From Albibacterium profundi (GTDB lineage: Bacteria > Bacteroidota > Bacteroidia > Sphingobacteriales > Sphingobacteriaceae): 64,000 bases of DNA. The notes under the pieces are model-generated. The model ran no database searches and was not told the origin of the DNA. It worked only from the letters and a program-made list of their open reading frames with translations. Each line of letters starts with the position of its first letter. Position 1 is the stretch's first letter. Location: NCBI RefSeq assembly GCF_042159835.1, contig NZ_JBBVGT010000002.1:186001-250000 (forward strand), in the 5' to 3' direction. Below, one piece after another: positions 27,091-35,982 of the stretch. Both the position numbers and the translations under genes were made by a program.

Positions 27091-29550
27091 ATGAGTTACA
27101 AAAACCCATTCGATTTCAACCAAGTCCTTCCCCTTATTGATGAAGAAACAGAATTTTTTCCACTCTTATCCCAACAGGATGAGGAGGAAATGAACGCAGC
27201 TGATATGCCAGACGTCTTACCAATTCTACCTTTACGGAATATGGTGATCTTCCCTGGAATTGTCGTGCCCATCACCGTCGGGCGAGATAAATCAATCAAG
27301 CTGGTAAAAGATTCGTATAAAGGTGACAAGCTAATTGGTGTTGCTACTCAACTAATGACCGAAACAGAGGATCCAACGTTTGAGCAACTGTACAAAGTCG
27401 GCGTAACGGCTAAGATCATCAAAATCCTTCAAATGCCAGACGGAAATATGACGGTTATTATCCAAGGAAAGCAGCGTATCAACCTAAAAGAAGAAGTTCA
27501 GGCTGAACCCTATATAAAGGCCTCCGTAGAACGGTTTAAAGAAACCAAACATCGTTCAAGTAAAGAATTCAACGCGATCCTTTCCTCGATACGTGAACTG
27601 TCTATAGAGATTATTCAGCTTTCACCCAATATACCTAGCGAAGCAGGGATAGCTATAAAAAATATTGAAAGCCACGGCTTCCTTATTAATTTTATTTCTT
27701 CCAATATCAACGCAGATTTAGCTTTTAAACAAGAGCTATTAGAAATGGCAAGCCTGAAGGAGCGGGCAAAGAAGTTACTTCAACAGCTAACCGTTGAATT
27801 ACAGGTATTAGAGCTCAAAAATCAGATTCAGAATAAGGTTCGTGTCGATTTAGATAAACAGCAAAGAGAGTACTTCCTTAACCAACAGCTCAAAACTATT
27901 CAAGAGGAATTGGGCGGCAATACGCCCGATTTAGAGATTGAAGAACTTGAGAAACGCTCTAAAACGAAAAAGTGGAATACTGACATCCAAAAGCATTTCG
28001 ATAAAGAGCTTGCCAAGTTACAAAGAATCAATCCTGCGGCGGCCGATTATTCTGTACAACTGAACTACCTGGAAGTCCTGTTGGATTTACCATGGAACGA
28101 GTTTACAAAAGATAATTTCGATCTGAAGCGAGCACAAAAAATCCTTGACAAGGATCATTATGGTTTAGACAAAGTCAAAAAGCGAATTATTGAATACCTA
28201 GCTGTTTTGAAGCTAAAGAACAATATGAAAGCTCCCATTCTTTGTCTTGTAGGTCCTCCAGGCGTTGGCAAAACCTCTTTAGGGAAATCCATCGCTTCTG
28301 CACTTGGACGCAAGTACGTTCGCGTAGCATTAGGAGGTGTACGAGACGAAGCAGACATCCGAGGGCATCGGAAAACCTATATTGGTGCCATGCCCGGTCG
28401 CATCATCCAATCGCTTAAAAAGGCAGAGTCGGCCAACCCAGTCTTCGTACTTGATGAGATTGACAAGGTAGGCAGCGATTTTCGTGGCGATCCATCGTCT
28501 GCTCTTTTAGAGGTTCTAGATCCAGAGCAGAACAATGCTTTTTACGACCATTATGTGGAAGTCGACTTCAATCTTTCTAATATCATGTTTATTGCCACGG
28601 CGAACTCGCTGAGCAATATACAGCCGGCTTTATTAGATAGGATGGAAATCATCGAAGTAAATGGCTATACCATTGAAGAAAAGGTACAGATTGCAAAGAA
28701 ACACCTACTTCCGAAGCAAAGAGAACAGCACGGTATAAAGGCCAAGGAAGTAAGTTTGAAAAACAACATCATTGAAAAGATCATCGAGGATTACACTCGT
28801 GAATCTGGTGTACGTGGATTAGAAAAGAAAATAGGTTCCGTTGTCCGCGGTGTTGCCACGCATATTGTTATGGAAGACCCAATTGGCCCATCCATCAGTA
28901 AACAAGAAATCGAAGATATACTTGGCGCCCCCATTTTCGACAAGGATCTATATGAGAACAATGAGGTGGCTGGCGTTGTCACGGGCCTTGCTTGGACACA
29001 GGTGGGCGGTGATATCTTGTTTATTGAATCCAGCTTAAGTCCGGGTAAAGGTAAGTTAACGCTTACCGGTAACCTGGGTGATGTAATGAAAGAATCCGCC
29101 GCTATTGCCATGGCATACTTACGAGCACATGCCCAAGATATCCAGATCGATCCGCTTGTATTTGACAAATGGGATGTACATATCCACGTTCCGGCAGGTG
29201 CTACGCCTAAAGACGGCCCTTCTGCGGGGATTACGATGTTAACCGCATTAGCTTCTGTCTACACCCAGCGTAAGGTAAAGAAAAACCTCGCCATGACGGG
29301 CGAAATCACCCTTCGCGGCAAAGTATTAGCTGTTGGCGGTATCAAAGAAAAAATACTAGCAGCCAAACGGGCCAATATCAAAGAGATCATCTTGTCTAAA
29401 TCGAACCGAAAGGACATTTTGGAGATCAAAGAAGACTATATCAAAGATCTTACCTTCCATTACGTTGAGGAGATGAACGAGGTTATCAAGATAGCCCTTC
29501 TTGATGAGAAAGTTAAAAAACCATTGGAGCTAAGCCCGAAGGAGAAGTAG
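27091..29550 (+). CDS. lon: ATP-dependent protease Lon
   Basis: The 819-residue protein has the N-terminal LON substrate domain (about 40-245; LPILPLRNMVIFPGIVVPITV), a coiled linker (about 245-320), an AAA+ ATPase (about 340-600) with Walker A GPPGVGKT near residue 388, Walker B PVFVLDEIDKVGSD, and the proteolytic domain with KDGPSAGITML. The catalytic serine is at residue 711 and the lysine, by the usual spacing, in GGIKEKILAAKRAN near 754. It degrades misfolded and regulatory proteins in the cytosol. It is monocistronic and followed by a strong terminator. Confidence 0.98.
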   Translation: MSYKNPFDFNQVLPLIDEETEFFPLLSQQDEEEMNAADMPDVLPILPLRNMVIFPGIVVPITVGRDKSIKLVKDSYKGDKLIGVATQLMTETEDPTFEQLYKVGVTAKIIKILQMPDGNMTVIIQGKQRINLKEEVQAEPYIKASVERFKETKHRSSKEFNAILSSIRELSIEIIQLSPNIPSEAGIAIKNIESHGFLINFISSNINADLAFKQELLEMASLKERAKKLLQQLTVELQVLELKNQIQNKVRVDLDKQQREYFLNQQLKTIQEELGGNTPDLEIEELEKRSKTKKWNTDIQKHFDKELAKLQRINPAAADYSVQLNYLEVLLDLPWNEFTKDNFDLKRAQKILDKDHYGLDKVKKRIIEYLAVLKLKNNMKAPILCLVGPPGVGKTSLGKSIASALGRKYVRVALGGVRDEADIRGHRKTYIGAMPGRIIQSLKKAESANPVFVLDEIDKVGSDFRGDPSSALLEVLDPEQNNAFYDHYVEVDFNLSNIMFIATANSLSNIQPALLDRMEIIEVNGYTIEEKVQIAKKHLLPKQREQHGIKAKEVSLKNNIIEKIIEDYTRESGVRGLEKKIGSVVRGVATHIVMEDPIGPSISKQEIEDILGAPIFDKDLYENNEVAGVVTGLAWTQVGGDILFIESSLSPGKGKLTLTGNLGDVMKESAAIAMAYLRAHAQDIQIDPLVFDKWDVHIHVPAGATPKDGPSAGITMLTALASVYTQRKVKKNLAMTGEITLRGKVLAVGGIKEKILAAKRANIKEIILSKSNRKDILEIKEDYIKDLTFHYVEEMNEVIKIALLDEKVKKPLELSPKEK

Positions 29551-29590
29551 TTTAGTTAATAGCTCATCAGCAAATGAGCATATACAATTA

Positions 29591-29624
29591 AAAAAACGGG
29601 AAGTACATGTCTACTTCCCGTTTT
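29591..29624. terminator. Bidirectional intrinsic terminator between lon and gdhA
   Basis: CGGGAAGTA (29597-29605) pairs with TACTTCCCG (29612-29620) around a six-base loop, and flanking A (29591-29596) and T (29621-29624) runs extend the stem and provide the tract in both directions for the convergent genes. Confidence 0.9.
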
Positions 29625-29649
29625 CGTTAACATACTTAAACCTTGTTAA

Positions 29650-31092
29650 TTAAGGCCAAATACCCATATTTTTATAAGATTCAGCGATCTTATTAATTGC
29701 TCCCACCAAGGCAGCCGTCCGCAGTCCCGGAATCTTATCATTGCTCACGTACACCTCGCGAATCTCATGATACGAGCGTATCATGGTATCCTCCAAGCCG
29801 GAGTTTACCAGCTCTTCCTCAGACGCCCCCTTCACGATAATTTTACGCTGTTCATCGGTCAAGGATGCACCAGTCACGCCTTCCACCATATTAACGATGT
29901 TCATATTTGCAGTTTCCGTGTATCTCCTATCCATTCTTCCGAAAGCAATATGCGACAAGTTCTTCAGCCACTCAAAATAAGAAACAGTCACCCCGCCGGC
30001 GTTACAGAACATGTCCGGTATAATCATACGGCGACCACCATCTACAAAAGCATCCGCGGCTGCAGGCGTTGTAGGTCCATTCGCTCCCTCCGCAATGATT
30101 TTCGCTTGGATTCGTCCCACGTTCGCTTCCGTGATCTGGTTTTCCAATGCTGCTGGAACCAAGATATCGCAAGGCTGTTCCAATCCTTCTGCCGGTGAAC
30201 CGAATTCCGTCTTTGATTTCGCGAACTTCAAAATAGAACCCGTTTCGTTTCTGTGTTTCACTACCTCGTCCGGATCAAAACCGTCTTCGTTATAAATAGC
30301 ACCATCATATTCACATATCCCTACGATAATCGCACCAAATTCCACCAATACCTTGGCGGAGAAATATCCAACATTACCTAAACCTTGAATAATGACTCTT
30401 TTGCCTTCAATGCCGGGTGTTAGTCCCAAGCGCTGCATATCTTCCGCTACGCTCACACACTCCCTGATTGCTATGGCAACTCCTCTACCGGTAGCACCGC
30501 GACGACCCGCAATTCCATGCAATGACAAAGGTTTGCCCGTCACACAACCCAAGGCATCCAACTGTCCCGGATTCATTGTCAAATACGTATCCGCTATCCA
30601 ACTCATTTCTCGTTCGCCTGTTCCGTAATCCGGAGCCGGCACGTCTACTGCAGGACCAATGAAATTCTTTTTAATCAACTCCACGGTATAGCGTCTTGTA
30701 ATATTTTCAAGCTCACGCACTGAATAGTCACGGGTGTTAACTTTAATACCGCCTTTTGCCCCCCCAAAGGGTACATTTACAATCGCACATTTATAGCTCA
30801 TCAGCGCAGCCAAGGCCATTACCTCATCCTCATTCACCATTTCGCTATAACGGATACCACCTTTCGTTGGCGACTTATGATGTGAATGCTGGACTCGCCA
30901 GGCATCGATCACCTCTAACTCTCCATTATCTCGTTTGATAGGAAATTGAAAACGATATACACTGTTACATGCTTTAATCTGATTTAATAAACCTACATCA
31001 TGATTTGTAAACTGAGCAGCTCGATTAAAGAACTCAGTGACATCATGAAAGAAGTGAGGCTGTTCCTCTGTTAGCACTACCGAATTTGCCAT
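29650..31092 (-). CDS. gdhA: Glu/Leu/Phe/Val dehydrogenase (glutamate dehydrogenase)
   Basis: This 480-residue protein shows the amino acid dehydrogenase pattern: HKSPTKGGIRYSEMVNEDEV, MALAALMSYKCAIVNVPFGGAKGGI with the catalytic lysines, PAPDYGTGEREMSWIADTY and a Rossmann domain with VIIQGLGNVGYFSAKVL. Length and the C-terminal KIAESYKNMGIWP fit NAD(P)-dependent glutamate dehydrogenase, which interconverts glutamate and 2-oxoglutarate plus ammonia. It follows the CcmD-like gene by 43 bases on the same strand and may share its transcript. Confidence 0.93.
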   Translation of the reverse strand: MANSVVLTEEQPHFFHDVTEFFNRAAQFTNHDVGLLNQIKACNSVYRFQFPIKRDNGELEVIDAWRVQHSHHKSPTKGGIRYSEMVNEDEVMALAALMSYKCAIVNVPFGGAKGGIKVNTRDYSVRELENITRRYTVELIKKNFIGPAVDVPAPDYGTGEREMSWIADTYLTMNPGQLDALGCVTGKPLSLHGIAGRRGATGRGVAIAIRECVSVAEDMQRLGLTPGIEGKRVIIQGLGNVGYFSAKVLVEFGAIIVGICEYDGAIYNEDGFDPDEVVKHRNETGSILKFAKSKTEFGSPAEGLEQPCDILVPAALENQITEANVGRIQAKIIAEGANGPTTPAAADAFVDGGRRMIIPDMFCNAGGVTVSYFEWLKNLSHIAFGRMDRRYTETANMNIVNMVEGVTGASLTDEQRKIIVKGASEEELVNSGLEDTMIRSYHEIREVYVSNDKIPGLRTAALVGAINKIAESYKNMGIWP

Positions 31093-31135
31093 AAAATTGA
31101 TTACTTATTGATTAATTTAATTGGAATCAAAGAAT

Positions 31136-31360
31136 TCAATCATCCTTCTTGTTCCTCTTCTCCAAACGGCCTATCCTCCTATCTATTGTAAACAGATAGA
31201 TAATAAAACCAACAAAGATCACTAAGAGAACAAGAACAACTACATAAATCTTTCCAGAACTACGTAGGCCAGTGGCCATCTCAATACCACTGTCTGACTG
31301 AGCAAATGTAGCTAAGAAGTTCATACAAGTCAACAGTATTAAAAGAAATGCTTTTTTCAT
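31136..31360 (-). CDS. CcmD-family protein
   Basis: From the ATG at 31360 the protein has 74 residues: a signal peptide (MKKAFLLILLTCMNFLATFAQ), a short loop and one membrane helix (IYVVVLVLLVIFVGFIIYLF) ending in the charged DRRIGRLEKRNKKDD. This matches the small CcmD-like proteins of Bacteroidota that lie beside ccmC and are thought to help haem delivery during cytochrome c maturation. The one-codon-longer frame would use TTG. It lies 108 bases downstream of ccmC. Confidence 0.85.
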   Translation of the reverse strand: MKKAFLLILLTCMNFLATFAQSDSGIEMATGLRSSGKIYVVVLVLLVIFVGFIIYLFTIDRRIGRLEKRNKKDD

Positions 31361-31468
31361 CAAAAAATTGTTTTTTTATTAATATGAATAGAATTATTTC
31401 AAGGTTTGTTATCCTTTTATCAAACAGGACGCCATCTCACTATCAAATTGATTAATATAGCGGAGTCA

Positions 31469-32134
31469 TTAAGCAACTTCATTCTCTTTATATTCCAGCT
31501 TTCTCATCCGGTAACGCAAGGACATAATCCACACTCCGATCAACATCCAACCCAGCACCGCCGGGCGGAATACCAGTTTCATATTTCCGTCCATGTCATA
31601 ACCTGCAAAACCCGGATTACCTCCATTTCCCGGGTGCAGAGAATCCGTCATCCGAGGCAGAATAAAAAGTAAAACAATCATGATTGGAAAGGCGAAAATA
31701 TTATAAATCGCCGATATCTTTGCTCGCTTCTGCTCCTCGTCCAATGCATTCCGCAGAACAACATAGGCCAGATACATCAAGGAGGCAATCGCAGAACTGT
31801 TCAATTTCGGATCATTTGGCCATGGATCTCCCCATGTGATGTTCGCCCAGAGCATTCCACTTACTAAACCAAACACACAGAAGACAATTCCCACGTTGAC
31901 ACTCTCCACCGCTATGAAATCATCTTCAGGCTTATTAGAACTTAAATATTTCACGCTGTATATCACGGAGATTAGGTACATCAATAACATGGCGAACCAC
32001 ATCGGAACGTGATAATACACCGTGCGGATACTCTCATGTAAAATCGGTAAAGCAGGAACATGTCCTAGCATTCCTGCTATGATCGTGTAGGCAACAATGA
32101 CCGCGCCCAGAATTTTCCACCAATAAGCTTTCAT
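31469..32134 (-). CDS. ccmC: Cytochrome c biogenesis protein CcmC (CcsA family)
   Basis: The 221-residue protein has six membrane helices. RTVYYHVPMWFAMLLMYL holds the first conserved haem-ligand histidine, and the WWD-like periplasmic segment reads WANITWGDPWPNDPKLNSS; the second haem histidine is in TDSLHPGNGG. It should hold haem at the outer face of the inner membrane for cytochrome c maturation. The WWD segment has Pro-Asn-Asp where the textbook motif has Trp-Asp, a departure from the standard form. It lies 30 bases after ccmB. Confidence 0.93.
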   Translation of the reverse strand: MKAYWWKILGAVIVAYTIIAGMLGHVPALPILHESIRTVYYHVPMWFAMLLMYLISVIYSVKYLSSNKPEDDFIAVESVNVGIVFCVFGLVSGMLWANITWGDPWPNDPKLNSSAIASLMYLAYVVLRNALDEEQKRAKISAIYNIFAFPIMIVLLFILPRMTDSLHPGNGGNPGFAGYDMDGNMKLVFRPAVLGWMLIGVWIMSLRYRMRKLEYKENEVA

Positions 32135-32164
32135 TTATTTAATTTATTAAAAAGACGAACCATG

Positions 32165-32824
32165 CTAGTCTCGCCAAATGTAAGGAAACAATAATAAAGA
32201 AACGGCAACCACAATGGCATTTATCGCCAGCAAAACGATAATTTCATCGTAACTAACCGTCCTATCCAATCCGTCCATCGCATTTTTTGATAGTTTAATC
32301 AACACGATCAATAGCGGTATAATCACAGGGAAACCCAGAATGGCCATGAGCGTACCGCTATTATTTGCCTTCGCGCTAATCCCCGATATCATTGTAAAAA
32401 CCGTGGCAAAACTGATACTGCCCAGTACGACCGCTAAAAAATACAGCGGAGGATCACCCAAAGGGTTTTTGAAAACTACCGAATATACAAAAAATGCCAA
32501 GACCGAAAGTCCTAGCATCAGGATGACATTATAAATAATTTTAGAAAGAATAATTGCCTGCGGGCTTACCAAGGTATAATAATACAATTGCCTACCCTTA
32601 CTTTCCTGCACAAAACTGCGGGCAATCGCATTCACCGAGGCAAAGAGTAGAATAATCCAGAACAAAGCATTCCAGACCGTCCCGTCCACACTTCTGAACG
32701 CTTGATAACATACAAATACGGTCGACACCACATAAAGCAAAATGCTGTTGAGGGCGAATTTAGATCGCCATTCCAACAGCATTTCTTTATAAACTAAAAA
32801 TTGTATCTGCGTTAAAAAGTTCAT
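32165..32824 (-). CDS. ccmB: Haem exporter permease CcmB
   Basis: From the Met at 32824 the protein has 219 residues and about six membrane helices. The opening FLTQIQFLVYKEMLLEWRSK and RSFVQESKGRQLYYYTLVSPQAI (conserved QE...L segment) are typical of CcmB, the membrane subunit of the CcmAB complex that, with CcmC, loads haem for cytochrome c maturation. The ATPase CcmA is not in the window. The longer frame to 32845 adds seven residues. The YtxH gene lies upstream by about 53 bases. Confidence 0.92.
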   Translation of the reverse strand: MNFLTQIQFLVYKEMLLEWRSKFALNSILLYVVSTVFVCYQAFRSVDGTVWNALFWIILLFASVNAIARSFVQESKGRQLYYYTLVSPQAIILSKIIYNVILMLGLSVLAFFVYSVVFKNPLGDPPLYFLAVVLGSISFATVFTMISGISAKANNSGTLMAILGFPVIIPLLIVLIKLSKNAMDGLDRTVSYDEIIVLLAINAIVVAVSLLLFPYIWRD

Positions 32825-32877
32825 TTTGTCAAAGATACGACTCACGTCGAACTTTGACTAGCGAATCCACAGATTAT

Positions 32878-33219
32878 TTACAGATTATCAGCAGCTCGCG
32901 AAGCTTTTTTGCCCACCGCGTCTGCATCATCTTTCACCTTATTTGCGGTACTTTTAGCCTTGTCAGCAACATCAGCAAATTTTTCCTTACCTTCGGCATA
33001 CCTCTTTTTCGCTTCAGACTTTGCTTTACCAGCATATTCAGATGCCCGCTCTATACCTTCGTTAGTTTTCTCCTTTACCGTTTCTGAGAACTCATTTAAG
33101 TTTTCCATTGCCTTGTCTAAGCACTTCCGACCTTCCTTCGTTCCAAAGAAATACCACGCAGCAGCTCCTGCTGCCATTCCCATCAAAGCAAATCCTGCTA
33201 AATTTGATCTTTTACTCAT
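32878..33219 (-). CDS. YtxH domain-containing protein
   Basis: This 113-residue protein has one N-terminal membrane helix (LAGFALMGMAAGAAAWYFFG), then the typical FGTKEGRKCLDKAMENLNEF and a lysine- and alanine-rich helical tail rich in heptad-like repeats (KAKSEAKKRYAEGKEKFAD). This is the YtxH/general-stress layout, with an amphipathic helix in the cytoplasm or periplasm. The function is unknown. A 153-base gap lies upstream; on the reverse strand it holds two tandem TATACTTG copies but no convincing promoter. Confidence 0.88.
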   Translation of the reverse strand: MSKRSNLAGFALMGMAAGAAAWYFFGTKEGRKCLDKAMENLNEFSETVKEKTNEGIERASEYAGKAKSEAKKRYAEGKEKFADVADKAKSTANKVKDDADAVGKKASRAADNL

Positions 33220-33372
33220 TTTATTTCAATTTAAATTTTCTCTTCTAGTTCTTTTCAAAATTCTATGCTACAAGTATACAAGTATATATAAATGCAAGCT
33301 TCATACCATTATCATTTCATTCAAGAGATCAACAAGCAAAAAATCAAATTGTTTGGATCGAAAAACCATCTA

Positions 33373-34512
33373 TCACAAATCTTTTACCGTCACAACTGGC
33401 ACATCCGTCCGATTAGGTTGCGACAGCACTTTATGATTATCAAAGGAATAACCTTCCATATCCGAAATATCCCATAGCATCGGTTTCAAAAAGCTGATCG
33501 CTGCAACATAACCCTGCGAAATCGCATTTATATTGGCTGTCTCTTTCGAGTTTTTCGCTTCGTTCTCAATTTCAAACGGTCCGTCAAATCCCTTCTCCGT
33601 AAGTAAATCAACAAAGGCTCTCCAATCCATACTATCCGATCCGCCAAAGCCCGGCAGCATCGCCTCATAATGATGTCTATCCCAGCTATGTTGCGGAACA
33701 TCCACCCCAGCCTTCATTGCCAAATCAGCATCTACCAACTGCATCGGATACATTCCACCCCAGTCAACCCTAGCCTTCGTCTTCAGGTTCCGCGTTGTTT
33801 TTACATGAATCCGATGAATCCTGGAAATATCACTCGCAGCAATCACATCCACCGGGTCCGTATTTTGCCATATATCATGAGACGGATCATAGATTTCACC
33901 ATGCGCTTTGCTCGGAATCATCGCATACATCAACTTTCTAGCAGCCAATACGCCTGGAAGATTATTAAACGTATTTGAGTAACCTGACTCACGCCAGCCT
34001 TCCATTGGACAGTTCTCATACACAACCGTTACTCCTAAATCCTCCGCATACTTGATGATTGGATTAAAAACCCGATAGTACTCATCCAAATTCTTCTGGA
34101 AACCGTTCTCCTGATTTCCCAATTCGTGATTATAGCCCACAAACGTACCCACCTTAACATTATTTTCATCGCCCCCCAGTAAATGAGCAATACGAATTAA
34201 TTTTAACAAGTGATTCTGATTTTTCACACGTTCAGCTTCCTCACCCCCAATCATATTTTCAAAAGCACCTAAAGACAGGCCCAACTTATTTTCATTGAAC
34301 TTATCGATAAGCTTTTTCGCTTCTTCAACACCAAAACCCTCATATTCCAAGTGAGTTGCCGTATGATCCTCACGCGTCCCATCTTTTCTAAACACACATA
34401 GGTCAATCCCTTGGGCACCCACCTCTTTCGTTTTCTCAATCAATTGCTCCAAATTCATTTGATCAAAAGCAGAGCTCATAACCCAAATGGGGTTATTCAA
34501 TTTTTTGTTCAT
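33373..34512 (-). CDS. Sugar phosphate isomerase/epimerase (xylose isomerase-like TIM barrel)
   Basis: The 379-residue protein belongs to the AP-endonuclease-2 TIM-barrel superfamily: EVGAQGIDLCVFRKDG, VVYENCPMEGWRESG (metal Glu), EIYDPSHDIWQNTDPV (Asp/His), RIHRIHVKTT and GPFEIENEAKNS (Glu). These residues form the usual divalent-metal site. Members isomerise or epimerise sugars or act on inositol derivatives; the substrate here cannot be named. It lies 17 bases after ispE on the same strand, probably in the same transcript. Confidence 0.87.
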   Translation of the reverse strand: MNKKLNNPIWVMSSAFDQMNLEQLIEKTKEVGAQGIDLCVFRKDGTREDHTATHLEYEGFGVEEAKKLIDKFNENKLGLSLGAFENMIGGEEAERVKNQNHLLKLIRIAHLLGGDENNVKVGTFVGYNHELGNQENGFQKNLDEYYRVFNPIIKYAEDLGVTVVYENCPMEGWRESGYSNTFNNLPGVLAARKLMYAMIPSKAHGEIYDPSHDIWQNTDPVDVIAASDISRIHRIHVKTTRNLKTKARVDWGGMYPMQLVDADLAMKAGVDVPQHSWDRHHYEAMLPGFGGSDSMDWRAFVDLLTEKGFDGPFEIENEAKNSKETANINAISQGYVAAISFLKPMLWDISDMEGYSFDNHKVLSQPNRTDVPVVTVKDL

Positions 34513-34529
34513 TCTAAAAGATTTTTATG

Positions 34530-35327
34530 TTAACAATACCACAGTTCGTAACGATTCGCCAAATCTGGCAAAATTACTCCCTTCTCAAATATACCAAAAA
34601 CAGCAGAACCCGTCCCACTCATTGAAACATATATTGCACCCGCCTGATAAAGTTGATCTTTAATACTCCTAATCATAGGATACCTGTCAAAAATTCCAAC
34701 TTCGAAATCATTCACAATCAGCTGGTGCCAATCCTCTATAGGCGCGCCGATATCTTTACGCAAGGACCTTCCCTCTTTATTGACATCAACCCTACTAAAC
34801 GCCTCAGCGGTAGAAATATGTATATCAGGTTTAATTATCACAATTGAGTAAGAACACAGGTCTAGATCCAGCGCCTCAAACCGATCCCCTCTACCGGTCG
34901 CGTACGCCGGCCTATTTTCAATAAAAAAAGCGCAGTCTGCTCCCAACGTGCGAGCCACATCTTGCATCCTTACCACAGACATCCCCAAATCGAAATACTC
35001 GTTTAGCAGCTTAATCAAAAATGCAGCGTCGGCAGAACCACCACCCAACCCTGCACCCATTGGTATCGTCTTATGCAGATGAATATGAACTGGAGGCAGA
35101 TCAAATTCATCGGCTAATACCGAGTATACCTTTTTACAAATATTTCCTGATCCTGAAGGTATCGACAAGCCCGTCTCAAAGATATTAAACTGCTGTCCAT
35201 CAACAACCTCAAGAGCATCATATAAAGGAATAGGATAGAAAACCGTTTGAAGTTCATGATAGCCATCTGGCCTTTCATCCACCACCTGAAGGCCTATGTT
35301 AATCTTTGCATTCGGAAAAACAATCAT
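34530..35327 (-). CDS. ispE: 4-diphosphocytidyl-2-C-methyl-D-erythritol kinase
   Basis: The 265-residue GHMP kinase begins MIVFPNAKINIGLQVVDERPDGYHEL and has the ATP loop PMGAGLGGGSADAAF near residue 90 and the C-terminal MSGTGSAVFGIF. It phosphorylates CDP-methylerythritol in the MEP pathway to isoprenoids. Its start overlaps the stop of the DUF2027 gene by four bases, indicating translational coupling. Confidence 0.96.
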   Translation of the reverse strand: MIVFPNAKINIGLQVVDERPDGYHELQTVFYPIPLYDALEVVDGQQFNIFETGLSIPSGSGNICKKVYSVLADEFDLPPVHIHLHKTIPMGAGLGGGSADAAFLIKLLNEYFDLGMSVVRMQDVARTLGADCAFFIENRPAYATGRGDRFEALDLDLCSYSIVIIKPDIHISTAEAFSRVDVNKEGRSLRKDIGAPIEDWHQLIVNDFEVGIFDRYPMIRSIKDQLYQAGAIYVSMSGTGSAVFGIFEKGVILPDLANRYELWYC

Positions 35328-35971
35328 CTTTTAGGTCGATGAGATATAAAGTGTTCTTTTAACTTATCTATTTCAAGATCATCTTTCTTTTCATCCAGTC
35401 GCAACAGCCAAGCCTTAGCACCCAGCAAACTTACGTCCTTCTTAGCCGTTGATATATCCACCGGCCGAATTCTCTTATCCACTATTAGGGGTTCACGCAA
35501 GTCGAGCGCAATCTCCGAGAAAAAAAGAATCTGAAAATTATACATCGGCCAGTTACCGACGGTAACTGAGTTCGCAGTATGAATCTTGACGGTCGACTTA
35601 GGCGACAGCTCGCCTCGAAACTCCCCTTTTACTGTTTTGTTCTTTTTCGAATTGAATCCCACCAGCAGGTGATATGAACTCTCATTCACCAACCAAAATT
35701 CCACTAAACCCTGCTTCTGCTCGCTTGTAATCGCCAGATACAGTCCTTCATGGATAAATTCTTCCTTTTTAACAGGGGCAGCAATCACCTCTTGATCGTC
35801 CTCGCGCTGCATTCGTCCGTGAACCAAAGTCACCTTCGATGCAGGTACCGGGATCTCAAAACCATCGGCACCCGTTACCGCCACCATATTATCGTCCATG
35901 ATGCGCGTAATATAGCCTTCGGCATCTTCTTCTACTAAGCGAACAAAATCCCCTAATTTATATCTATTCAT
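35324..35971 (-). CDS. DUF2027 domain-containing protein without a recognisable Smr domain
   Basis: The 215-residue protein has the DUF2027 N-terminal segment KLGDFVRLVEEDAEGYITRI and DGFEIPVPASKVTLVHG, followed by a central domain (about 75-180) with GLYLAITSEQKQGLVEFWLV. DUF2027 proteins that I know of usually end in an Smr domain; this one stops soon after residue 190 in a charged tail (DDLEIDKLKEHFISHRPKR) with no Smr signature such as a DLHxxxL or HGxGxG motif. It overlaps ispE by four bases and follows the E1 gene by 11 bases. The role is unknown. Confidence 0.85.
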   Translation of the reverse strand: MNRYKLGDFVRLVEEDAEGYITRIMDDNMVAVTGADGFEIPVPASKVTLVHGRMQREDDQEVIAAPVKKEEFIHEGLYLAITSEQKQGLVEFWLVNESSYHLLVGFNSKKNKTVKGEFRGELSPKSTVKIHTANSVTVGNWPMYNFQILFFSEIALDLREPLIVDKRIRPVDISTAKKDVSLLGAKAWLLRLDEKKDDLEIDKLKEHFISHRPKR

Positions 35972-35982
35972 CTGTTATAATC

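Noticed and set aside
28791..29168. 125-residue open frame on the reverse strand within lon.
   Set aside because: It is fully contained in lon, has no family resemblance and reflects codon structure of the real gene.
33271..33286. Tandem TATACTTG copies (reverse strand) as a promoter for the YtxH gene.
   Set aside because: Each is one base off the consensus and no -33 box lies at suitable spacing; low-complexity sequence explains it.
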